From Aquibium pacificus (GTDB lineage Bacteria; Pseudomonadota; Alphaproteobacteria; Rhizobiales; Rhizobiaceae), in assembly GCF_040839445.1 (NCBI RefSeq), contig NZ_JBDPGJ010000006.1, positions 62,001-126,000 of the forward strand: a stretch of 64,000 nucleotides of DNA. The letters run 5' to 3'. A program made the position numbers and the translations under genes. Of this stretch, positions 1 to 8,629 are shown piece by piece (position 1 is the first letter of the stretch; each line of letters begins with the position of its first letter). Below the pieces are notes generated by a model. It was not told the origin of the DNA and ran no database searches. It worked only from the letters and a program-made list of their open reading frames with translations.

Positions 1-1
1 T

Positions 2-334
2 GCAGAGCGTGTGAACATCCTCACAGCAGGTGAAATCATCCTATTTGGCGAGCGGTTCGACGCGAGCAAAGCCATGCAATACGGGCTTGTGAACCAAGTG
101 GTTCCGGCCAGCGACGGGCAGAGCATGCTGGATGACTGGACTCAACGCCTGAGCCGCGGCAGTCCGATGGCCATGCGCGCATCCAAGAGACTCCTGCGCG
201 AAATGCTATCGCTAACGCCGAAATCCCGAATTGCGGCGGGCGTCGACGCAGTCCTTGTCGGCCGCCAGACCGAAGACGCGAAGGAAGGTTTCGCCGCGTT
301 CCGGGACAAGCGAAAGCCGCGCTGGGCGATGTGA
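2..334 (+). CDS. Enoyl-CoA hydratase/isomerase family protein, C-terminal part (5' end outside window)
   Basis: The reading frame is open from base 2 and ends at 334, giving about 110 residues of the C-terminal third of a crotonase-fold protein. The segment FGERFDASKAMQYGLVNQVV is the conserved crotonase stretch following the active-site region, and the tail EDAKEGFAAFRDKRKPRW is the typical C-terminal helix signature of enoyl-CoA hydratases. The catalytic glutamates and oxyanion-hole residues lie upstream and are not visible, so the exact reaction (hydratase, isomerase or other) cannot be decided. It is followed 16 bases later by a thioesterase on the same strand, consistent with an acyl-CoA catabolic operon. 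The GTG at 11 is only an internal codon. Confidence 0.75.
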   Translation, partial: AERVNILTAGEIILFGERFDASKAMQYGLVNQVVPASDGQSMLDDWTQRLSRGSPMAMRASKRLLREMLSLTPKSRIAAGVDAVLVGRQTEDAKEGFAAFRDKRKPRWAM

Positions 335-350
335 TTCAACCAAGGGAGCA

Positions 351-788
351 ATGACGGGAATGACAGCTAGCTCAATAGGTGGCTCCTGGCCGGACAAGAT
401 GCGGCAACTCTATGGCGCCTCCCCGATCCACGCTTATATGGGCTTCACCATGGAGGAAGTCGGCGATGGCGAGGTCACGGTGGTGCTGGCGGCCAAGCCC
501 GAGTTCGTCAACGGCATCGGGGTCATTCATGGCGGCGTGATAACCGCGGGTCTCGATTCAGCGATCCTTCAATCGGTGCGCTCGCGCTGCTCTGACGGAG
601 ACCGGTTGACCACCGTGGAACTGAAAGTGAATTTTCTCGAAGGCGCACACCCGCCCCGGCTGGTTTTCAAAGGACGCGCCGTGCGTGTCGGCGGTAGCCT
701 CGGTGTCGCCCTTGGCGACGCCTATGACGAGAATGGCAAGCACGTAGCCACGGCAATGGGCACGATCTCGATCCGCCGGCGGCGATGA
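351..788 (+). CDS. PaaI-type hotdog-fold acyl-CoA thioesterase
   Basis: A 145-residue protein of the size of single-domain hotdog thioesterases. The segment FVNGIGVIHGGVITAGLDSA matches the PaaI/4HBT core with the HGG turn before the long central helix, and the later TVELKVNFLEGA strand fits the hotdog sheet. Such enzymes hydrolyse acyl- or aryl-CoA thioesters in the cytoplasm, often to rescue CoA in degradation pathways. I start it at ATG 351, preceded by AAGGGAG at 342-348; a longer open frame upstream overlaps the crotonase gene and has no ribosome site. Its position between a crotonase gene and a DUF3870 gene suggests a role in CoA-ester turnover; the natural substrate is unknown. Confidence 0.8.
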   Translation: MTGMTASSIGGSWPDKMRQLYGASPIHAYMGFTMEEVGDGEVTVVLAAKPEFVNGIGVIHGGVITAGLDSAILQSVRSRCSDGDRLTTVELKVNFLEGAHPPRLVFKGRAVRVGGSLGVALGDAYDENGKHVATAMGTISIRRRR

Positions 789-864
789 CGTCACATATTG
801 CGCCGCGCCCGGTTGCGACTAACATGTAGCGAAACGACAAAAATCCGAAAAGGGTGGAAAGCCA

Positions 865-1293
865 ATGGCCAATAAAGAACCGACCATTCTGCTGACCGGA
901 TATGCGCCAGCACCCAAGGGAACGGTAATGCAGGAGAAGCAGCGCCTGTTCGGCGTGGTGCTGGAAGTCGAAATGCGCAACGGCAGGATCGTCGGCGCGG
1001 ACGTTCCGGGCGTCACCGACCTGTCGAAGGATTTTTTTAGGCGTGTCGCCGTCGGCTACGAACTCTCCAACGGTGTCGAGAAGCTGTGCGAGAAGGTGCG
1101 CGCGCGCTACTGGACATCGTCTACCGACTCTCTGATCGCCTGCTTGAAGATGATCGGTCAGCGCTACGAAGAGGGGCTCAAGCGCCTGGCTTGCGGAGAC
1201 CCCCGAACCGCCTCGTTGCGCGGACCGCAAACGACTACGCGCGTTAGAGAATTGCGCTCTGCGTTTCAGCCGCAAGTGGCGCGGCAAGCTTGA
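865..1293 (+). CDS. DUF3870-family protein
   Basis: A 142-residue soluble protein with no signal peptide or membrane segment. The N-terminal pattern ILLTGYAPAPKGT, then a strand with GVVLEVEMRNGRIVGADVPG, and a helical part with FFRRVAVGYELSNGVEKL and a final LIACLKMIGQRYEEGL helix match my recollection of the DUF3870 family, small proteins often encoded near acyl-CoA or amino-acid catabolic genes. No enzymatic function is established. It lies 76 bases after the thioesterase on the same strand and is followed by a 270-base gap, so it may be the last gene of the first transcription unit. The last 30 residues are low in conserved features. Confidence 0.62.
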   Translation: MANKEPTILLTGYAPAPKGTVMQEKQRLFGVVLEVEMRNGRIVGADVPGVTDLSKDFFRRVAVGYELSNGVEKLCEKVRARYWTSSTDSLIACLKMIGQRYEEGLKRLACGDPRTASLRGPQTTTRVRELRSAFQPQVARQA

Positions 1294-1432
1294 CAGGCCT
1301 ACCGGCCGTCAATAGGATTTAATTACGCGACAGGGTACAGTTTTCTGGCCTGTTTGCGTACGCGACTAGCCAAAATCCGGAAAGAGCTGCGGAAAAGCAG
1401 CTGGTCTTTACGGAGGACACAAGGCTCGTGAG

Positions 1433-1453
1433 AATTCCAATCATGTTGGAATT
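1433..1453. promoter_or_regulatory. Perfect 8-bp inverted repeat, possible operator
   Basis: AATTCCAA at 1433-1440 is repeated in inverse as TTGGAATT at 1446-1453, separated by TCATG. It lies in the 270-base gap between the DUF3870 gene and the dehydrogenase and could be a regulator-binding site for the downstream transport/catabolic genes. No further gene is seen in this gap. Confidence 0.3.
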
Positions 1454-1566
1454 GCGAGGCTTGTTGTGGCGAATTTCCTATCCGAATTCACTGTTGCGAC
1501 GGTCGGTTACGAGCGGGTTTCAGGTATATCCGCGTCGACCATCCGTCTGCCGTCCGGGAGAGGGTC

Positions 1567-2637
1567 GTGAGCCCGCGCCCCGCCATACCGGAATCGATGA
1601 ATGCGCTGTTGCTGAGCCGTTTCGGCGGGCCCGAGCAATTGGTGCCGAGCGTTCGCCCCGTGCCGACACCGGGGCCGGGCGAAGTCCTGATCCGCGTCGC
1701 CTATTGCGGCATCTGCCGGCATGATCTGCTGACGCGCTCCGGCGCATTCGCAAAGACGCCGCTTCCGGTCATTCCCGGTCACCAGATAGGTGGGACGGTC
1801 GTTTCGCTTGGTCCGGACGTTACCGGCGTCGAGACGGGTCAGCGTGTATCCTCCCTCATACGCATCGGCTGCGGAGACTGCGAACAATGCCGCGCCGGCA
1901 ACGAGGCATACTGCGAAACCTTTCGCGCCCGATTCCTCGGTGAGGATCTGGACGGAGGTTACGCTGAATTCGTGAAGGTTCCCGATCACGCGGTGATACC
2001 GCTTCCCGACGGGTTGCCACTGGAAACCGCTGCCGTTGCAAGCTGCACCTTCGGAACCGCCTATCACGCAATCCGGACGCGCGGTCAGGCGCAACCTGGT
2101 GAAACCGTCGTCGTGACCGGCGCCAGCGGCGGCGCCGGACTGCATGCGCTCGAACTGTTGCGCCATTTCGGTTGCAGATGCATTGCTGTGACCTCCAGCG
2201 ATGAAAAATCAGAGCTGCTTCGCCAGGCAGGCGCCGACGAAGTTATCGTCTCGGACAATCTGGTTTTCGCCGATCAAGTGAAGGCGCTTACTGGCGGGCG
2301 TGGTTGCGACCTCGTCATCGAGGTCGTTGGAGAGCGGACCCTGGATCAGTCTGTTCGCGCGCTCCGAAAGGGCGGCCGGGCCGTGCTCGCGGGAAACATA
2401 ACAGGTAAGAAGGCGCAGATCACGCCCGCCCATTTCATACTCAAGGAAATAAGCCTCATCGGGACGCGCACCTGCACCAAGGCCGAATTGCAAGAGGTTT
2501 ACGATCTTCTCGTGTCCGGTGCGGTGCGGGTGCATGTGGACAGAATGCTTCCCCTCGAAAAGGGATCGGAAGCGCATGCGCTGATGGAAGCGGGTGCTTC
2601 GCGGGGGCGCTACGTGCTGGCGGCGTCGGCCGACTGA
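1567..2637 (+). CDS. Zinc-dependent medium-chain alcohol dehydrogenase
   Basis: A 356-residue MDR-superfamily oxidoreductase. Near residue 47 CGICRHD supplies the first catalytic zinc ligand, and the structural zinc loop CGDCEQCRAGNEAYC has the usual four cysteines. A later cysteine (ASCTFGTAYHA) fits the third catalytic ligand, and VVTGASGGAGLHALELL is the NAD(P)-binding Rossmann turn. The usual GHE motif is GHQ here (PGHQIGGTV), a departure at a residue normally near the catalytic zinc. GTG 1567 is chosen because GGGAGAGG lies just upstream; ATG 1597 is an alternative start with a weaker site. It probably oxidises an alcohol or reduces an aldehyde of the pathway served by the downstream importer; the substrate is not predictable. 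Confidence 0.85.
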   Translation: MSPRPAIPESMNALLLSRFGGPEQLVPSVRPVPTPGPGEVLIRVAYCGICRHDLLTRSGAFAKTPLPVIPGHQIGGTVVSLGPDVTGVETGQRVSSLIRIGCGDCEQCRAGNEAYCETFRARFLGEDLDGGYAEFVKVPDHAVIPLPDGLPLETAAVASCTFGTAYHAIRTRGQAQPGETVVVTGASGGAGLHALELLRHFGCRCIAVTSSDEKSELLRQAGADEVIVSDNLVFADQVKALTGGRGCDLVIEVVGERTLDQSVRALRKGGRAVLAGNITGKKAQITPAHFILKEISLIGTRTCTKAELQEVYDLLVSGAVRVHVDRMLPLEKGSEAHALMEAGASRGRYVLAASAD

Positions 2638-2723
2638 CGGATACCGCTGCGAACCGGCATCCGGCCGACGCCCGTCCCTGCGGCCGGATGACAAGCAATC
2701 GGGACGAACCGGAGGAAGGCATC

Positions 2724-3935
2724 ATGTTCTTCGAAAGACGAAAAGCACAGGGAGTGGTGGCAGGCGCGGTCTTCGCCGCCGCGATGGCGGTTTCGAATTT
2801 TGCGGTAGCGCAAGAGACCGTGCACAAGATCGCAATCACCTTTCCACTCACGGGCATCGCCGCCTCGCAGGGTGAGGTCGCATCCAAGGCAGTCAATCTT
2901 GCCGTGAAGGAAATCAACGAGAGTGGAATGCTGGGCGATGGCGCCCGTATGGAGCCGTTCTTCTTCGATTCGCAGGCAAAGCCGGATACTGGCGTTCGCG
3001 CCCTGCAGCAAGCGATTTCGATCGAGGACGTGCCGTATGCTCTTACAGGCTACAGCGGCGTATCGCGTGCCCAGGCGCCGGTTGCCGAGAGGAACGAGCG
3101 GCTACTGGTCAATGTCGGCGGCGCCTCGCCTGCTCTGTCGGACCTGTCGCCGTGGTTCTTCAACGCCATTCCCCTGACGCATCTCCAGGCACCGGTGCTT
3201 GCGCGCTACCTCGTCGAGGACCTTGGCGAGAGGAAAGCCGCTCTCATCTACCGTGATGACGACCTTGGCCGGGGTCTTCAGCAAGTGCTCGCGCCAGCGA
3301 TGGAAGCCTTCGGCGGCGAAGTGGTAGCCGAAGAAGCGTTCCTGCCCGGTGCTCACGATTTCCGGCTCCAGCTTTCCCGCATCCGCGCGGCCGATCCGGA
3401 TGTCGTCTATATCGGCGGCGTCGCGACCGAAGTGGGCGCCATCATCGCTCAGGGCACCAGCCTTGGCCTTACGCCGCGCTGGGCAAGTTACGGCGCCTAC
3501 AACCACAAATCGACCATCGAATTGGGCGGCCAAGCCGCCAACGGCGGCGTCTACACGAACCCGTCGAATTTTGGACCGGACCTGGAGCCGTTTCCGGCCT
3601 ATCAAAGAATGATGGAGGCATGGGAAGCGGAATACGGCTCGACCGACGACCTCGACTATGTCGCTTCGCAATTCTACATGGGAACGCGCCTCTATGCAGA
3701 GCTGATCAAACGTCTCAAGGAGGCGGGCGAGGAGGTTACTCCGGCCAACATGCGCGATCTGATGGATGATGCCGTGTTCGAGGATACGGTGACTGGCGGA
3801 ATGTCGTTCGATGAACAGCGCAACGCACTTACCTCGATCGCCATCTATCAGCTCAAAAATGGGGAATTCTCTCCTGTCACCGTCTATACGGCTGACCAGG
3901 TGCGCGAAATAAATCAGCTCATGCCCGATAAATGA
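2724..3935 (+). CDS. Periplasmic substrate-binding protein of a branched-chain amino-acid-type (HAAT) ABC importer
   Basis: A 403-residue protein with a clear Sec signal peptide (FERRK, then a hydrophobic stretch ending FAVAQ) and a mature start reading HKIAITFPLTG, the typical first strand of the Peripla_BP_6 fold. Segments such as GYSGVSRAQAPVAE and the DDDLGRG turn follow the pattern of LivJ/K-like binding proteins. It captures a small carboxylate- or amino-acid-like ligand for the permeases encoded next to it. ATG 2724 is preferred over 2688 because GGAGGAAGG lies just before it, and the upstream extension would precede the signal peptide. Family members bind many ligands (amino acids, amides, aromatic acids), so the ligand is unassigned. 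Confidence 0.9.
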   Translation: MFFERRKAQGVVAGAVFAAAMAVSNFAVAQETVHKIAITFPLTGIAASQGEVASKAVNLAVKEINESGMLGDGARMEPFFFDSQAKPDTGVRALQQAISIEDVPYALTGYSGVSRAQAPVAERNERLLVNVGGASPALSDLSPWFFNAIPLTHLQAPVLARYLVEDLGERKAALIYRDDDLGRGLQQVLAPAMEAFGGEVVAEEAFLPGAHDFRLQLSRIRAADPDVVYIGGVATEVGAIIAQGTSLGLTPRWASYGAYNHKSTIELGGQAANGGVYTNPSNFGPDLEPFPAYQRMMEAWEAEYGSTDDLDYVASQFYMGTRLYAELIKRLKEAGEEVTPANMRDLMDDAVFEDTVTGGMSFDEQRNALTSIAIYQLKNGEFSPVTVYTADQVREINQLMPDK

Positions 3936-4053
3936 TCGGCAAATCACAGCGGCGGCGGCCGATGAAGCGGCGGCCGCGCATTTGCGCATGCTGTTTGCCC
4001 ACCATCCCTATTCGTTCGGCAAGCATCTCAAGTAAATCCAAGCGGAGCTCGGA

Positions 4054-4941
4054 ATGGATCTCGCCTTGCAGCTACTGGTGGTCGGACTTTCACAAGCCGC
4101 CATATATTCGATGGTGGCGACCGGGTTCGGCCTCGTGCTTGCGGTATCGCACATCTTTCATTTCGCTCACGCTGCGATCTTCGCCCTGGCGGGCTTTCTC
4201 GCCTACGCGTTCATCATGCAACTGGGCCTGCCGTTCTGGCTGGGATTCGTCTTGACAGCTATCCTGACCGTGGCGGCTGGGCTCCTGATACAGCTCTACA
4301 TATACGCCCCCTTGAAGCGACGGAACTCCGGCACTTTCGCGCTCGTGCTCGCATCGATCGGCATGCAGTTTGCGATCGAAAATCTCATTGCGCTGGGATG
4401 GGGCACCGGCGGACGGTATCTCGAAAATCCCTTCGGTGGCGTTTTCTACCAGATTGGCACGGTGATCATATCGTTGACCGATATCGTGACGCTCACCGTG
4501 GCGATCGCAGGCTTCGGCGCGACAATGCTCTTTCTGAAAGCCACGCGGATCGGCCGCGCCATGATGGCTTATGCGGACAATCCAACGATGGCGGAGGTCG
4601 TCGGGATCAATCCGACGCTCGTTAGCGCCGTCGCCATTTCCATCGCCTCGCTGCTTGTGGTTCCCGCTGCCATCGCCACCGGCTGGTATTCAAGCCTCGT
4701 GCCGACGATGGGCCTTACGCCACTGCTTTACGCTGTCGCCGCGGTCGTCGTAGGCGGCATCGGCAGCACGGTCGGCGCCTTCCTGGGCGCTTTCATGCTC
4801 GGCCTGCTCGCGGCGATGATCAGTCTGCAGCTGCCGGCCTTCTGGTCCGACACGATCGCGTTCCTCATCATGATGGTGGTGGTGGTGTGGCGACCAAGCG
4901 GACTGCTCGGCAACATCGGCGCCGCAAGAGCCGCCAGATGA
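4054..4941 (+). CDS. livH: LivH-type ABC importer permease
   Basis: A 295-residue, strongly hydrophobic protein with about eight membrane segments, the normal size of LivH permeases. It opens with LALQLLVVGLSQAAIYSMVA, the conserved first helix, and contains YADNPTMAEVVGINPTLV, the cytoplasmic loop that docks on the ATPase, followed by VVVGGIGSTVGAFLGAF, typical of the family. Together with the LivM-LivG fusion and LivF it forms the inner-membrane channel for the ligand delivered by the preceding binding protein. The 118-base gap from that gene contains no other gene. Confidence 0.9.
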   Translation: MDLALQLLVVGLSQAAIYSMVATGFGLVLAVSHIFHFAHAAIFALAGFLAYAFIMQLGLPFWLGFVLTAILTVAAGLLIQLYIYAPLKRRNSGTFALVLASIGMQFAIENLIALGWGTGGRYLENPFGGVFYQIGTVIISLTDIVTLTVAIAGFGATMLFLKATRIGRAMMAYADNPTMAEVVGINPTLVSAVAISIASLLVVPAAIATGWYSSLVPTMGLTPLLYAVAAVVVGGIGSTVGAFLGAFMLGLLAAMISLQLPAFWSDTIAFLIMMVVVVWRPSGLLGNIGAARAAR

Positions 4942-4993
4942 CCGATTTCGCGAAAACCCTGCAAGCCATGCACACAGCGGACGGTGGCTGACG

Positions 4994-6706
4994 ATGGACT
5001 ATCTGTTTCTCGTGCTCACGCTCATCTGCGTATACGCGCTTCTGGCGACGTCGCTGAACCTCATCAAGGGTTACGGGGGCCTGTTCTCGGTCGCCCATGC
5101 AGTCTTCTTCGGCATCGGCGCCTACGCGTTCACGATCGTGCGGATCGAGTATGGCGTGCCGTTTCCGCTCGCCCTGGTCGTTGCCTTTGCAACAGCGGCC
5201 GCCGCGAGCCTCGCGTTGTCGATCCCGTCACTGCGGGTGTCTGGCGAATATCTGCTTCTCGCCACCTTCGCGGTACAGGTCCTCGGCACGTCGCTGTTCC
5301 TCAATCTCGACATCACCGGCGGCCCAGCCGGAATACGCGACATCCCGCATGCAGACCTGTTCGGCTATGTGTTTCAGACAAACGGACAGGTCTTTCTGAT
5401 CACGCTGGCCGTTTCGACTCTGTGCTGGTGGATGATGTATGAGACGACGCGATCTCCGTTCGGCCGTGTCATGAAGGCAATCCGCGAAGACGAGATCGGC
5501 ATCGCCGCGCTCGGCAAGAACACGCTCTGGTTCAAGATCGCGGTCTTCTTCATCGGATGTGGATTTGCCGGAGTCGCCGGCGGCCTGTTCGCCACCGTAA
5601 TCACTTTCATCAACCCCGACAGCTTCGTCATCTATGTCTCATTCACGGTCGTGATTATGGTGCTGCTGGGCGGACTCGCAAATCCGTTCGGGGGGATCGC
5701 CGGCGCGGCCGTCCTGATCACGCTGGAGGAGGCGCTCCGCGTCATCATGCCGACGGCGGCGGGAGCGCATCTCGCCATGGTCCTGTTCGGCCTGATCCTG
5801 GTCGGCGTCATCATGCGGAGACCGCAGGGACTGCTGCCGGAACATGCAACGAGCACTCTTGTAGCCGACAGCGCGGGACTGGAGGGGCGCGGACAGCGTC
5901 AGGCGGTAAAGCTGGAACATGTCAATCCAAATGCGTTCGCCGCGGACGCGCAAGGACCATTGCTGAGGATCGACAATGTCACCAAATCCTATGGCGGGCT
6001 TGTTGCGGTACATGACACCAGCATCTCTGTCGACGCCGGTGACATCATTGGCATCGTCGGACCCAACGGTGCGGGCAAGACGACACTATTCGACCTCATA
6101 GGTGGCAGCATCCGGCCGAACGCGGGCAAGATAAGCTATCGCGGACAAAACCTCTCGACGCTGAAACCGCACCGGATCGCGCAAGCCGGGATCGGACGTC
6201 TGTTTCAACATGTGCGCCCGTTCAGCAACATGACGGCGCTCGACAACGTGCTGGTGTCGTTCCCGCGATCACTGCGCGAAAACCCCTTGTTCGCCTGGCT
6301 TCCCATAGACCGCTCAGGTGAGGCGGCGCGCCGTGAAAAGGCGTTCGATCTTCTGCGCTACATGGGCCTTGAGGGGCACGCGAACGAAAAGGTGGGCGAG
6401 TTGAGTTTCGGCCAGCAGAAGCTGGTCGGCTTCGCACGGCTGCTGGCGCAAGGCGCTTCCGTCTGGCTGCTTGACGAGCCCGCCGCGGGCATCGACCCGC
6501 AGATGCGCCAGGACATCCGCCGCACGATCCTTCGCGTGCGCGAGGATCTCGGGGTCACCATGCTGATCGTCGAACATAATATGGACTTCCTCGAAGGTCT
6601 GGTTGACCGCGTGGTTTTCATGGCGGAAGGCACGGTGGCGAAGGTTGCCGGCTTCGACGAGATCATGGCGGACAAAGACCTCAACCGCCTGTACCTGGGA
6701 GTATGA
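4994..6706 (+). CDS. Fused LivM permease - LivG ATPase of the HAAT importer
   Basis: A 570-residue protein joining two normally separate subunits. Residues 1 to about 290 are a LivM-like permease (LIKGYGGLFSVAHAVFFGIG near the start, KAIREDEIGIAALGKN coupling loop, VVIMVLLGGLANPFGG). After a linker of about 30 residues the ATPase begins at about 320, with Walker A GPNGAGKTT near 356, signature LSFGQQKL near 467 and Walker B VWLLDEPAAG near 490, as in LivG. Such permease-ATPase fusions are known in this transporter family. The reading frame is continuous with no stop or shift at the junction, so the fusion is real. LivF starts 3 bases after its stop. Confidence 0.92.
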   Translation: MDYLFLVLTLICVYALLATSLNLIKGYGGLFSVAHAVFFGIGAYAFTIVRIEYGVPFPLALVVAFATAAAASLALSIPSLRVSGEYLLLATFAVQVLGTSLFLNLDITGGPAGIRDIPHADLFGYVFQTNGQVFLITLAVSTLCWWMMYETTRSPFGRVMKAIREDEIGIAALGKNTLWFKIAVFFIGCGFAGVAGGLFATVITFINPDSFVIYVSFTVVIMVLLGGLANPFGGIAGAAVLITLEEALRVIMPTAAGAHLAMVLFGLILVGVIMRRPQGLLPEHATSTLVADSAGLEGRGQRQAVKLEHVNPNAFAADAQGPLLRIDNVTKSYGGLVAVHDTSISVDAGDIIGIVGPNGAGKTTLFDLIGGSIRPNAGKISYRGQNLSTLKPHRIAQAGIGRLFQHVRPFSNMTALDNVLVSFPRSLRENPLFAWLPIDRSGEAARREKAFDLLRYMGLEGHANEKVGELSFGQQKLVGFARLLAQGASVWLLDEPAAGIDPQMRQDIRRTILRVREDLGVTMLIVEHNMDFLEGLVDRVVFMAEGTVAKVAGFDEIMADKDLNRLYLGV

Positions 6707-6709
6707 GTC

Positions 6710-7435
6710 ATGAGCGCACAAAGCGGACAGGCGCCAATTCTCGAGGTGAAAAATCTCGACGGCGGGTACGCCAATAATCGCATTCTGCACGACATAAATT
6801 TCGCCGTGGCTCCGGGGGAGATCGTGCTGTTCGTCGGGCACAACGGAGCGGGCAAATCAACCATCCTGCGTGCTATCACGGGACTGCTTCCGTGGTGCGA
6901 GGGCGAGATATCGGTGGACGGCGAGCCGATAGGCACTCCAAACGTCCGGCTCAACGTAGAGACCGGCCTCAGCATCGTACTGCAACACCAGGGGTTTTTC
7001 CCGAACTTCTCAGTGAGCAACAATCTCCGCCTCGGAGGCTATCTGCTGGAGTCGGCATCGCTCGTTGACGAGCGAATGGCACGCATACTGGAGTTCTTTC
7101 CGCAGCTGGCGGAACGACGCGATTCGGCGGCGAGACTGCTGAGCGGCGGCGAGCAGAAAATGCTGTCGATGGGAATAGCTCTGATGCTCGAACCTCGCGT
7201 GCTGCTCGTCGACGAACCATCGGCGGGCCTGGCGCCCAGTCTCACGACCCAGGTGCTGGACCAATTGCAGACGCTTCGCGACAACTGGAACACAACGATT
7301 CTGCTCGTGGAGCAGAACGTGAATGCGGGTATCCGCATCGCCGACCGGGTGCTGGTCGTAAGGCTTGGAACGATCAGCCAGACCTATGATGCGAGCACGC
7401 TGCGGTCTGGCAAGGAAACGCTTCAGTTGCTCTAG
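6710..7435 (+). CDS. livF: LivF-type ABC importer ATPase
   Basis: A 241-residue ATPase of usual LivF length. Walker A is GHNGAGKST near residue 43, the signature motif LSGGEQKML near 144 and Walker B VLLVDEPSAGLAP near 165, followed by the switch histidine position occupied in LLVEQNVNAG by the QN pair typical of LivF. It would pair with the ATPase half of the LivM-LivG fusion to power import. The gene starts 3 bases after the fusion gene and is followed 12 bases later by the lyase gene, so all are likely on one transcript. Confidence 0.92.
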   Translation: MSAQSGQAPILEVKNLDGGYANNRILHDINFAVAPGEIVLFVGHNGAGKSTILRAITGLLPWCEGEISVDGEPIGTPNVRLNVETGLSIVLQHQGFFPNFSVSNNLRLGGYLLESASLVDERMARILEFFPQLAERRDSAARLLSGGEQKMLSMGIALMLEPRVLLVDEPSAGLAPSLTTQVLDQLQTLRDNWNTTILLVEQNVNAGIRIADRVLVVRLGTISQTYDASTLRSGKETLQLL

Positions 7436-7447
7436 GGATACAGTCGC

Positions 7448-8380
7448 ATGTCACGCCAGATCACGATTTGCGAGTGTGCAGCCAGGGACGGTCTGCAGCA
7501 CGAGACGGAGTTCCTGCCCACGAATACGAAGGTGGCTCTGATCAACAGCTTCACGGAGCTCGGCTTTCGGCGCATCGAAGCAACGTCGTTCTCCCATCCC
7601 AAATACGTTCCACAATTTGCCGACGCCGAGGATGTTCTGAAGCGCATCAGCCGGCGCGCTGGCGTTTCGTACAAGGCGACCTGCGTAAACGCCCGCGCCG
7701 TGGAGCGCGCGGTCCAGGCAGTCGTCGACGGCGCCGGACCGTCCGAAATCAGCATGGTCGTTTCGGCGAGCGAAACGCATCAACTGAGAAACACCCGCCG
7801 TAACCACGCCGAAGTTCGAAGCGGATTCGGGGGCATGGTCGAAGCCGCGCAAGAGAGCGGGCTGCGGATCGTCGGCACGATCGGCACCGCGTTCGGCTGC
7901 CCGTTTACCGGTGACGTGCCGCTGTCCGCGGTCGAAGAATGGGCGACCTTCTTCTCGGAGATGGGAATCGAAATGATTACTCTCGGCGACACTACGGGAA
8001 TGGCGGACCCAAAACTCGTACGTGAGCGGTTTGGAGCGTTGCTGGATCGATTTCCGGACATCGTGTGGATCGCACATTTTCACGACACGCGCGGCACCGG
8101 GCTGGCAAATGCGCTTGCCGCGGTGGAGACCGGCGTGGACTATCTCGATTCATCCTTCGGAGGACTGGGTGGACACCCGGCAGCAATCAAATATGCCGAA
8201 GGCCATACAGGAAATGTGGTGACCGAGGATTTGGTCGCAGTCCTCGAACAGATGGGTTACGACACGGGAATTGATTTGGACCGCCTGATCGAGACGGCGC
8301 AGGGCGTGGAGAACGCGCTCGGCCGTGAATTATACGGTCGGGTGATTCGGTCAGGACTTGTCACGCGCCGGGTGGCTTAA
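7448..8380 (+). CDS. HMG-CoA lyase-like enzyme of the DRE-TIM metallolyase superfamily
   Basis: A 310-residue TIM-barrel protein with the superfamily landmarks: RDGLQHE near the N terminus (metal and substrate binding), TLGDTTGMADP, and WIAHFHDTRGTGLANA with the two metal-binding histidines. Classical 3-hydroxy-3-methylglutaryl-CoA lyases end with a GLGGCP loop carrying the catalytic cysteine; here the loop reads SSFGGLGGHPAAIKY, so the cysteine is histidine. The enzyme therefore probably cleaves, or forms, a related 3-hydroxyacyl-CoA by a modified mechanism, or acts on another acid. As last gene of the importer operon it likely produces the pathway's final carbon-carbon cleavage. HMG-CoA lyase remains the nearest name, but activity on HMG-CoA is uncertain. 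Confidence 0.78.
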   Translation: MSRQITICECAARDGLQHETEFLPTNTKVALINSFTELGFRRIEATSFSHPKYVPQFADAEDVLKRISRRAGVSYKATCVNARAVERAVQAVVDGAGPSEISMVVSASETHQLRNTRRNHAEVRSGFGGMVEAAQESGLRIVGTIGTAFGCPFTGDVPLSAVEEWATFFSEMGIEMITLGDTTGMADPKLVRERFGALLDRFPDIVWIAHFHDTRGTGLANALAAVETGVDYLDSSFGGLGGHPAAIKYAEGHTGNVVTEDLVAVLEQMGYDTGIDLDRLIETAQGVENALGRELYGRVIRSGLVTRRVA

Positions 8381-8403
8381 CCGGAACAAGACACAAAGGT
8401 CTG

Positions 8404-8418
8404 TGTCGCTTGGCACTT
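8404..8418 (+). repeat. Orphan copy of the TniABQ transposon end
   Basis: TGTCGCTTGGCACTT here is identical over 15 bases to the terminal inverted repeat of the transposon at 18430-22040. No matching opposite end or tni gene is present nearby. It sits in the 250-base gap after the lyase gene, just before an IS21 remnant. It may mark a deleted sister element. Otherwise the gap 8381-8629 shows no gene. Confidence 0.5.
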
Positions 8419-8629
8419 GTAGGGGCGATGATTGCCAAGGTTTGATCTGCTATCATCTTTCATCTCCCTGCTTGGCCAACTGGCGGCCATCTCCTCGTCC
8501 CGACCTGACTTCGGACATCGCCGCCGCGCGCAGTGACGGTCAAGTGAGCCGCAGGCCATTTGCGAAGCGACCCGCCCTTAACGGTGACGAGCATTAGACC
8601 GTAATGTCCGCTGTCGCTTTCCAATTGGC

